Shown here piece by piece: positions 57,658 through 64,000 of a stretch of 64,000 nt of DNA. The notes under the pieces were generated by a model. It saw only the letters and a program-made list of their open reading frames with translations, was not told the DNA's origin and made no database searches. A program made the translations under genes and the position numbers. How positions within the stretch are numbered: the first letter of the stretch is position 1; the number at the start of each line of letters is the position of its first letter. Origin of the DNA: Alistipes montrealensis (lineage in GTDB: Bacteria; Bacteroidota; Bacteroidia; Bacteroidales; Rikenellaceae); assembly GCF_018362775.1 (NCBI RefSeq), contig NZ_JAGYXY010000003.1, positions 1 to 64,000 on the forward strand, read 5' to 3'.

Positions 57658-59751
57658 TTACTCAGCTTTTGCGTAGAAGCGCCGCGACGCCTCCTGCTGA
57701 CGCGCCGCCGAGAAGTTCGAGACGCGCTTCATGTAGCCGATCACGCGCGTCAGGTAATCCAGGTTGTCCGAGTGGCACTCGGGACACTCCTTCAGGTAGC
57801 GTTTGTCGATGTGCCCGCACTTGTTGCAGACCGTGTTGGGGATGTTGAACGTAAAGTAGTTGCACCCTTCGGTGGCCGCTACGCGCAGCAGGTGGCGGTA
57901 CTGCTCCTTCGAGAGATGCTCTTCGAGGTTCATGTGCAGCGCCGAGCCGCCCGTGAGGTGGTCGATATATTTGCGGCCGTGGAGGCGGAACTTGTCGATG
58001 ACGTTCAGCGACTCGTCCTCGACGACGTAGAAATAGGAGTTGTAACAGTCGCGCGGCACGGCATATCCGTCTTCGCGATCCCACTTGGCATGCTTCACGC
58101 CGACGTTTTCCGCCGGAATCATCTCGCAGTTGAACATCACCTCCTTCGAGCGGTATTTCTTGTTGTAGCGCTCGATCAGCCCGAGCACCTGCTGCACGAA
58201 TGCCGCATAGTCGTCGTTGTCGTCGATCCGGATGCCGAGTGCCTCCGCCGCCTCGACCAGCCCGTTGACGCCGATCGTGAGGTATTGGCGTGCGAGGTTG
58301 ATGTAACCCGCATCGAAGAGCGGCAGCATGCCTTTGGCCTTCAGCTCCTTGAGGTTCTCGTTGTAGGCCATCTGCACCTTGTGGACCAGGTCCACGACCT
58401 CTTCCAGGTAAGTCATGTAGTGCATGCCGTTCTTTGCGGCATACTGGATGCAGCGATTGAGGTTGATCGTCAGTACGCTCTTCGAGCCGGTCGAAACGCC
58501 GCCCGCGCCCAGCGTGTAGCTGAACCCGTTGTCCTGGATCTCGTTTCGCAGGCGGCAGCACGACGACAGCGAATCGGCGTTGTCGCTGATGTAGGTGAAG
58601 AACGAGTGCCCTGCGGCGTACATCTCGGCCGTGAAGTCGCCCCACTCCCGGTCCATCGCGTCGCCGTCTTTAGTCAGCAGTGCCATCGTCTCGACGGGGA
58701 ACGTCAGGACGGTTTTCGTGCGCTCGCGGTTGAACCACGTCATAAAGCGCTTCTGCAACCATGACAACGACTCCCAGTGGGGTTTCGAACCGTCCGGGAA
58801 GACGAATTCCCCGAAGAGCGATTCGAAATAGTAACGGTCGTAGTAGGCGACGTTCCAGAACACGGCCTGGAAGTTGCGCGCCCCGGTGGGCTGGTTGATC
58901 GAGTAAACGATCTGCTCGAAGCAGTCGGTGATCATCTTGTCGATCGTACGCTGTTTTTTCGAGAGGTCGACGACCTTGTCCGCATGCTTGTAGTAGTCTT
59001 CGCCGTATTCCTGCTCGACGAAATAATTCATGTACATCAGGAATTCGGGTGTGGCGCAGGCTCCCGACAACATCGACGAGACGATGAAGACCATGTTGAC
59101 GAACCCGCCGCAGAACGATTTGAGGTTCGTCGGGCGCGTCGAATTGCCGCCCACCGACAGCGTGCCGCCCAGCAGCCACGGGTACATCGTGATCGAGGCG
59201 CAGTAGTTGGCCATCGATGTCTCGTCGTTCTTGTAGATGAAATGGTTTTTCAGCAGGCGCATGTATTTGTCCGACAGTTCTTTGCCGTACATCTCCTTGA
59301 TGCGGTCGGTCAGCAGGCGGCGGTTCAGGCGGATGAAGTTCTGCTTCGGAAGTTCTCCGATCAGCGTGGCGATGTTCTTGTTTTCGACGTTGGCGTTGGC
59401 ATCGTATTTCGAACCCGTCGCGGGGTTCGACGCATCGCAGTAATTGATCAGGAACTCGAGTTTTTCGCGGTCTTCGCGGTCCTCGGTGTGTTTCTGGCGG
59501 TAGAGCATGTAGCTCTTGGCCACGGCGAAATAACGTTCGGCCATCAGGGCCACTTCCACCTGGTTCTGAATCTCTTCGACGTTCATGCCGTCGGCCACAT
59601 GCACGCGGCTCAGCACCGACGTGAGGTCGTCGTCCGTGGCATATCCGCCTACGGAGAGAAATGCTTTGCTGATCGCGCGTTTGATCTTCTCGACCGAGAA
59701 GGCTGCGCGTTTGCCGTCGCGTTTGACGATGTAAATCTCCGAAATACCCAT
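57658..59751 (-). CDS. nrdD: Anaerobic ribonucleoside-triphosphate reductase NrdD
   Basis: I choose ATG 59751 (MGISEIYIVKRDGKRAAFSV), as an ATP-cone domain (about 5-95) starts there; the longer frame runs into the riboswitch. The protein of 697 residues has the class III core, with catalytic Cys in SLSSCCRLRN and a C-terminal zinc site CNKCGHIDKRYLKECPECH followed by RVIGYMKRVSNF, where Gly carries the radical. It reduces ribonucleotides without oxygen. A cobalamin riboswitch lies directly upstream. nrdG follows. Confidence 0.93.
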   Translation of the reverse strand: MGISEIYIVKRDGKRAAFSVEKIKRAISKAFLSVGGYATDDDLTSVLSRVHVADGMNVEEIQNQVEVALMAERYFAVAKSYMLYRQKHTEDREDREKLEFLINYCDASNPATGSKYDANANVENKNIATLIGELPKQNFIRLNRRLLTDRIKEMYGKELSDKYMRLLKNHFIYKNDETSMANYCASITMYPWLLGGTLSVGGNSTRPTNLKSFCGGFVNMVFIVSSMLSGACATPEFLMYMNYFVEQEYGEDYYKHADKVVDLSKKQRTIDKMITDCFEQIVYSINQPTGARNFQAVFWNVAYYDRYYFESLFGEFVFPDGSKPHWESLSWLQKRFMTWFNRERTKTVLTFPVETMALLTKDGDAMDREWGDFTAEMYAAGHSFFTYISDNADSLSSCCRLRNEIQDNGFSYTLGAGGVSTGSKSVLTINLNRCIQYAAKNGMHYMTYLEEVVDLVHKVQMAYNENLKELKAKGMLPLFDAGYINLARQYLTIGVNGLVEAAEALGIRIDDNDDYAAFVQQVLGLIERYNKKYRSKEVMFNCEMIPAENVGVKHAKWDREDGYAVPRDCYNSYFYVVEDESLNVIDKFRLHGRKYIDHLTGGSALHMNLEEHLSKEQYRHLLRVAATEGCNYFTFNIPNTVCNKCGHIDKRYLKECPECHSDNLDYLTRVIGYMKRVSNFSAARQQEASRRFYAKAE

Positions 59752-59884
59752 ATCTATCCCATATTTGTAATGTGCCGGCGCTGTGCGAAGTCCCGTTCCC
59801 TCCTGCGGTGACCGTGGGAGAGGCGTTCTTTCGTCGAAAACATTGACAGTGTAAAATGGTCCGGGTATCGCCCTAAATCCCGAA

Positions 59885-60072
59885 GGCGGATACCGTTCCC
59901 GGCAAGGCAGGTCTTCTGACTCGCTCCTCCCGCACGCCTTCCCGTCCCTGCGGACAGTGGCATAAAGAGTGTGCGGAACGCAACGGAGCTTACAGCTACG
60001 GGAATAGTCCCTGATTTTCACAGGAGTTCCCTTTTGATCTCATGCCGGCAGCCGCCGGCGGAGAACCTTGCA
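59885..60072 (-). promoter_or_regulatory. Cobalamin riboswitch upstream of nrdDG
   Basis: On the minus strand the conserved parts appear in order: AAAAGGGAACTC region, GTAGCTGTAAGCTCCG, GCCACTGTC, GGGAAGGC and GAGTCAGAAGACCTGCC (B12 box). It lies between a perfect -7 box and nrdD. With cobalamin bound, nrdDG should be repressed, which makes sense if the cell also has a B12-dependent class II reductase. Confidence 0.92.
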
Positions 60073-60078
60073 CGGAAA

Positions 60079-60109
60079 CAAATATAGGGATAGTTCCCCG
60101 GAAAGCGAA
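60079..60109 (-). promoter_or_regulatory. Promoter of the nrdDG operon
   Basis: On the minus strand TTCG (60106-60109), 19 nt, TATATTTG (60079-60086): a perfect -7 box and a -33 box with one mismatch, just before the riboswitch. Confidence 0.65.
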
Positions 60110-60266
60110 TACCCTCCGGGGCTTTTAATGAACATTTTGTGAACAAAAGCTATCCGGCGTAGCTGTGCATGCCTCCCGGGGGAGTTCTGGCCGTGACCGT
60201 GTCGTCGCATAAATGTGGTATTGTTGTTGCCGCAGATCGGTGGAACGATTTAAAAAACTGAAAACC

Positions 60267-60482
60267 ATGGGAAAGATAGAAATCCGGAACGACCGCACGG
60301 TCCTTTCCACCGAAAACAACGGCTACGCCGGCGACGAACGCGACGAGACTTTGGTCGAAGACGATTTGGTGGATACCGAGATTCCGGTCGACGATCGTAT
60401 TCCGGACGGGATCGACGAGATCGTCGAGGACGACCGTCCGGTTTACGACGAAGAGGGTTACCGCCACAAACCGGGCGAATAA
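60267..60482 (+). CDS. Small acidic hypothetical protein, 71 aa
   Basis: The protein reads MGKIEIRNDRTVLSTENNGY and is very acidic (DERDETLVEDDLVDTEIPVD). It has no signal or membrane segment and I do not recognise it. The start is ATG 60267. It lies alone between the divergent nrdDG promoter and the convergent DUF362 gene. Confidence 0.6.
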   Translation: MGKIEIRNDRTVLSTENNGYAGDERDETLVEDDLVDTEIPVDDRIPDGIDEIVEDDRPVYDEEGYRHKPGE

Positions 60483-60551
60483 CCCGTGCCGACACCGAAA
60501 AAGCCATCGTTCCCGAAGGGCGACGGCTTTTTCGTAATGCGGGCTGCCCCG

Positions 60552-61529
60552 CTATTTGTCCAGGTCGACGAGCTCGTATTGCCGGCTGCCGATGCCGATG
60601 GCTTCGGCGTGTTCGAGCGTGTGGATGCCGTGACGCGATTCCATGCGCTCGATCAGGTGGACTTTGCCCTCGTCGGACGAAGCGTAGACCAGATCGACGC
60701 ACGCTTTGTCCAGCGCCACGGGGTCCAGCGAGGCCAGGATACCGATGTCGCCCATGCGGGGCGGTTCGGGGTGTGCATCGCAGTCGCAGTCCACCGATAG
60801 GTTGTTCATAACGCTGATGTACAGTATTTTGTCGCCGCAGTGGTCGGTGATCGCCTTGGCGGCTTCGGCCATCGACTCCAGGAAATCGTCCTGTGCAGGC
60901 AGGTTTCCCCACATTTCACCGGCGTTATCCGTTTTTCCGGCCGAGTGAATCCACGCTTTGCCGCCCGACGAGGCGATGCCGATGGAGATATTTTTGATCG
61001 CGCCGCCGAATCCACCCATCGCATGCCCTTTGAAGTGGGACAATACGACGACGAAATCGTACTCCGGAAAGTGAGAACCCACGATGTCGTAAGTGAGGTG
61101 TTTTCCGCCCTCGACAGGCAGGCGCACTTCGCCTTCGGCGTCCATGATGTCCACCGGGGCGATGGCCGTGAATCCGTGGTCGGCCGCGGCTTTGAGGTGA
61201 TCGGCGGTTTTGGCCCGCCCGCCGCCGTAGGCCGTGTTGCACTCGACGATCGTGCCTTTTACCGATTTTACCAGGTCGCCGATCAGCGCCGGCTGCAGGA
61301 AGTTGCTGCCCCCGGGCTCCCCGGTCGAGAGTTTCACGGCGACCTTTTTCCCTTCGGCCTTTCGCCCCAGTGCCTCGTAGACGGCTTTCATTCCTGCCGG
61401 CGAGATGTCGCGGGTCATGTAAACTTTGGCGGGGGCCGCTTTTTCCGCCTTGTCGTTGTTCGATGCACAGCCCGGGCCTGTGGCCGCGAACTGCAAAACA
61501 AAGGAGATCATACAGATTTTTTTCATCAT
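60552..61529 (-). CDS. DUF362 lipoprotein
   Basis: The start is ATG 61529 (MMKKICMISFVLQFAATGPGC), giving 325 residues; TGPGC looks like a lipobox. The body fits DUF362: VAVKLSTGEPGGSNFLQPAL, HFKGHAMGGFGGAIKNISIG, DIGILASLDPVALDKACVDL. The ferredoxin-like Cys clusters that many DUF362 proteins have are absent; only DCDCDAH is seen. It is the last gene of an operon with a TonB receptor and an ECF S-component, so it may act on the imported compound in the envelope. Confidence 0.8.
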   Translation of the reverse strand: MMKKICMISFVLQFAATGPGCASNNDKAEKAAPAKVYMTRDISPAGMKAVYEALGRKAEGKKVAVKLSTGEPGGSNFLQPALIGDLVKSVKGTIVECNTAYGGGRAKTADHLKAAADHGFTAIAPVDIMDAEGEVRLPVEGGKHLTYDIVGSHFPEYDFVVVLSHFKGHAMGGFGGAIKNISIGIASSGGKAWIHSAGKTDNAGEMWGNLPAQDDFLESMAEAAKAITDHCGDKILYISVMNNLSVDCDCDAHPEPPRMGDIGILASLDPVALDKACVDLVYASSDEGKVHLIERMESRHGIHTLEHAEAIGIGSRQYELVDLDK

Positions 61530-61531
61530 GG

Positions 61532-62044
61532 CTAGTTGCGTATTACGTATTTTATAAAGAAGTATCCGCCGAATATTTGCAGCAGCATGCCGGGAATCCC
61601 GATCCGGAAATCCTGCGCGGCGGCTGTAAAGCTGCCTGTCAGGGCCCACTCCCCCGCCGATCCGACTGTTTGATAGAACAGCACGACGGCTGTTAGCAGT
61701 GCTACCGACACGCGGTTGAAACGTTGCGCGGCATACCCTGCCGCCGCTGCCAGCAGCGCCGATTTGAGCAGTATTACGGGCAGTGCGGCGACCGACGGCA
61801 TTCCGAACGCCGCCGCATTGGCCAGGGGCGAAGCGATGGCCGTAAGCAGTCCCGCGCGCCAGCCGTATTTGTAAGCGCCCACGAGCGTGAAGAAATAGAT
61901 CGGCAGCATCGTAGGCCCGCCCAACTGCACGAGGTGGCACAACTGCGGCAGGACGATGTTGCCCGCCGCGAACAGCGCTGCCGCAAGGTAGGTCCTCGTT
62001 TCCCGGTATCCGGATGAATAAAGTGTTACTGAGTGAGTTTTCAT
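61532..62044 (-). CDS. ECF transporter S-component
   Basis: The 170-residue protein is almost wholly hydrophobic with five or six membrane segments (AAALFAAGNIVLPQL, MLPIYFFTLVGAYKYGWRAG, VILLKSALLAAAAGYAA). Size and pattern fit the substrate-binding S-component of energy-coupling factor transporters. No T or A components are adjacent, so it would use shared ones. It lies between the TonB receptor and the DUF362 gene with gaps of 11 and 2 bases. The substrate, a vitamin or metal, cannot be read from the sequence. Confidence 0.7.
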   Translation of the reverse strand: MKTHSVTLYSSGYRETRTYLAAALFAAGNIVLPQLCHLVQLGGPTMLPIYFFTLVGAYKYGWRAGLLTAIASPLANAAAFGMPSVAALPVILLKSALLAAAAGYAAQRFNRVSVALLTAVVLFYQTVGSAGEWALTGSFTAAAQDFRIGIPGMLLQIFGGYFFIKYVIRN

Positions 62045-62055
62045 GGTTATATCAA

Positions 62056-63936
62056 CTAAAAGTTTAACTTCACACCGCCGAAAACCGTAGCCCGGGGCAT
62101 CGGATATCCGGCATTGATTTCATAACGCTCCGCCAGCAGGTTCTCGCCCCGGGCGAAGAGTGTCAGCAGGCTGTTTACCCGGAACGTCGCCCGCAGGTTC
62201 CAAAGTACGAAATTTTCCCGGATTTCCGGGTCCGGGGCGACCGCCGTGTAGAGCCCTGCCACATATTGTATGCCTGTCGATACCGACCAGCGGCCTTTCG
62301 CGAAGTTGCCCCCGGCGTAAAATTTGTGCTCGGGCGATGCCGGCACGGGGTATTCCATCCTAAGCCAACTGTAATTGGCGTCCACGCTCCACGCCTCGCC
62401 GATACGCCATGCGACGTTCGCTTCCGCGCCCCAGTTCTCGATCCGGGCCTGGTTCCGGAGGATGTTGCGCCCGTCGAGCCTGCCGCGCTGGATGATGTCC
62501 TCGCCCTTGATGTAGAAGACGTTGACACCGTACGACACCCTGCCTGCGGCTGACCGCTGGGTCCACGAAAGTTCGTAATTCCACAGCCGTTCGGGCTTCA
62601 GGTCGGGATTCTTTACCCCGAACATGTAAAGTTCGCGGATCACCGGATTGCGGAACCCTTTGCTCACCATCGCTTTCAGTTCCCCGTCGCGTGCGGCCCG
62701 CAGCGATACGCCTGCCTGCGGGACCCACTCCGTGCCGGTGCGCGTGTGGTGGTCGAGGCGCACTCCTGCGTCGAACGTCAGGCGGCCCAGCATCTGCCGG
62801 AAATCGGCGTATCCCGCGATTTCGTCCTCCGTTTGGTCCACGATCGGTTCCTCGTGTCCGTCCGTCGTGAAGCGGTTCCACGCCCGGCCCCCGAAGTGCT
62901 GCCAGTCGACGCCAGCCGTCAGCCGGCTGCCGCGCCACAGTCCTGCGCTCTGATACCACGAGACGCCCAGCATCCGGTCTGTGGAGTTGAAACGGTAGTC
63001 GAGCGGTTCTTCGCCCGCGTCGTAGCCGTCGTTGATGCGGTGGTGGCCCCAGTTGTAGAAAAACTTCAACGCTCCCGAAGTTCGGTCATAGTTGTTTTCC
63101 AGTGAGACGGAAGCCATGCCGCGCGTGATGCGGGAATCGTTGTCGAAGACGGGCGCGGCGATTTCACCCGGATTCGAGGCGTTGAAGTGTGTCAGGTTCA
63201 CATCGGCATAAGCGCTCCAGTTGCCGTTGATTTCGTAGCCGGCTTTGGCATATCCGCCGTATTGCTCGAACCCCATGTCGGCGCGGTGGCCGTCCGTACG
63301 GTTGTACGAACCTGTCACGACGCTCGTGAAGCGGCCTTTGCGAATGCGGTTCGCCAGTTCGGTCTGTAACGTGTTGTAGGAGCCGTAACCTGCATTGAGG
63401 TCGGTTTTTACACCCTCTTCGCGCTGCTTGCGGGTGACGATGTTGATCACTCCTCCCATGGCATTCGAGCCGTAGAGCACCGATGCCGGGCCGCGCACCA
63501 CTTCGACCCGCTCGGCGAGCATCGACTGGTAGGCGTCGGCGATCGGATGGCCGAACAGTCCCATGTATTGCGGATGCCCGTCGATGAGCACCAGCATCTG
63601 TGCCGCCGACCCTCCGCCGACGCCGCGCAGGCTTATGCTTCCGGCCGCCCCGTTCGAGACGCCGTAACCCATCACGCCGCGCCCGGTGACGAACAGCCCC
63701 GGAACCTGTTCCGTGAGCAACGGAAGCACCGATGCTTCCTGCCGGCGGACGATCTCGTCGCGCCCTACGACCGCCACCGACATCGGCAGATGGCGGATGT
63801 CCGAAGCGTAGCGCGCCCCTGTCACTACGACCGAGTCTATCGCGACGTTCTTCGCCGCCTGTCCCGGCTCCTGCGCGCCGTATGCCGCGCCCGCAAGCCC
63901 TGTACAGGCCAGCAAGGCCGAAATAATCTTATTCAT
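62056..63936 (-). CDS. TonB-dependent outer-membrane receptor
   Basis: The 626-residue protein has a signal peptide (MNKIISALLACTGLAGAAYG), a short TonB-box region (AIDSVVVTGARYASDI), a plug domain (about 35-170: LLTEQVPGLFVTGRG, ISLRGVGGGSAAQMLVLIDG, VEVVRGPASVLYGSNAMGGV) and a 22-strand type barrel ending in FGGVKLNF. It resembles BtuB and siderophore receptors rather than SusC in size. It brings a substrate into the periplasm, perhaps for the ECF S-component encoded next. Its start overlaps the stop of the gene upstream. Confidence 0.9.
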   Translation of the reverse strand: MNKIISALLACTGLAGAAYGAQEPGQAAKNVAIDSVVVTGARYASDIRHLPMSVAVVGRDEIVRRQEASVLPLLTEQVPGLFVTGRGVMGYGVSNGAAGSISLRGVGGGSAAQMLVLIDGHPQYMGLFGHPIADAYQSMLAERVEVVRGPASVLYGSNAMGGVINIVTRKQREEGVKTDLNAGYGSYNTLQTELANRIRKGRFTSVVTGSYNRTDGHRADMGFEQYGGYAKAGYEINGNWSAYADVNLTHFNASNPGEIAAPVFDNDSRITRGMASVSLENNYDRTSGALKFFYNWGHHRINDGYDAGEEPLDYRFNSTDRMLGVSWYQSAGLWRGSRLTAGVDWQHFGGRAWNRFTTDGHEEPIVDQTEDEIAGYADFRQMLGRLTFDAGVRLDHHTRTGTEWVPQAGVSLRAARDGELKAMVSKGFRNPVIRELYMFGVKNPDLKPERLWNYELSWTQRSAAGRVSYGVNVFYIKGEDIIQRGRLDGRNILRNQARIENWGAEANVAWRIGEAWSVDANYSWLRMEYPVPASPEHKFYAGGNFAKGRWSVSTGIQYVAGLYTAVAPDPEIRENFVLWNLRATFRVNSLLTLFARGENLLAERYEINAGYPMPRATVFGGVKLNF

Positions 63937-64000
63937 TGCGTTTCTTCATTTGGTCTAAAAATTCCCCGATCTGCGGCAGGCATTCCGCCGCGGTCCGCGC
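63929..64000 (-). CDS. C-terminal end of an unknown gene, cut by the window
   Basis: The last 23 codons before TAA (63929-63931) read ARTAAECLPQIGEFLDQMKK and RNE. The stop overlaps the receptor's start by eight bases (ATGAATAA), so it is the upstream gene of the same operon. Nothing can be said of its function. Confidence 0.6.
   Translation of the reverse strand, partial: ARTAAECLPQIGEFLDQMKKRNE

Overview
The window looks like a Bacteroidales chromosome, probably close to Alistipes: it is fairly GC-rich, many genes and tRNAs carry the Bacteroidetes promoter signature (TTTG, about 19-20 nt, TAnnTTTG), and the gene content is typical (Mfa-type fimbrillins, DUF3575/DUF3868, DUF4270, TraQ/DUF3872, PcfJ/PcfK, two-domain TonB receptor). 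The genus is inferred from general knowledge, not proven.

Bases 1 to about 28.8 kb are mobile DNA stacked against the 3' end of a tRNA-Gly gene (28773-28845, minus). The larger element, an integrative conjugative element (ICE) whose left end lies outside the window, carries a fimbrial locus (1-6442), the end of the tra operon (TraQ), an AT-rich Gabija anti-phage pair (7313-10803), fragments of an older integrase and an ATPase, a long leftward operon of accessory genes (11758-19249, with PcfK and two PcfJ paralogs), a small region flanked by long inverted repeats that looks like an invertible promoter (19242-19517), and an integrase / catalytically dead integrase / RhuM-like trio (19687-22249). 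A second, smaller element (about 22.5-28.8 kb) lies between a decayed copy of the tRNA-Gly 3' end and the intact tRNA. It holds a HEPN-nucleotidyltransferase gene, about 1.2 kb of non-coding DNA full of inverted repeats, a broken mobB without a relaxase, a likely oriT, a GGG-rich octamer array, two HTH genes (one broken) and its own integrase. Every broken gene I found (eight lesions) lies in this mobile half.

From 28.9 kb the DNA is intact and chromosomal: nitroreductase, LuxC-like acyl-CoA reductase, pRiA4b-like protein, miaA and tRNA-Leu. Bases 32.4-43.0 kb hold two parallel modules on the minus strand. Each starts with a membrane-anchored TPR / AraC-type regulator, followed by a small membrane protein that repeats the regulator's juxtamembrane coiled-coil motif, then surface lipoproteins or OmpA-like genes. 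Both small-protein genes are preceded by the same 32-bp operator-like sequence at nearly the same distance from the -7 box. I consider this regulator plus decoy-linker system the best candidate for something undescribed.

Bases 43.3-64 kb hold an AraC regulator with a cytoplasmic multi-PAS hybrid kinase, a His-rich CzcCBA-type metal efflux operon, a cobalamin riboswitch in front of an AspT/YidE-type transporter, DUF71 and DUF2284 genes, an nrdDG operon behind a second cobalamin riboswitch, and an operon of TonB receptor, ECF S-component and DUF362 lipoprotein cut by the window end.
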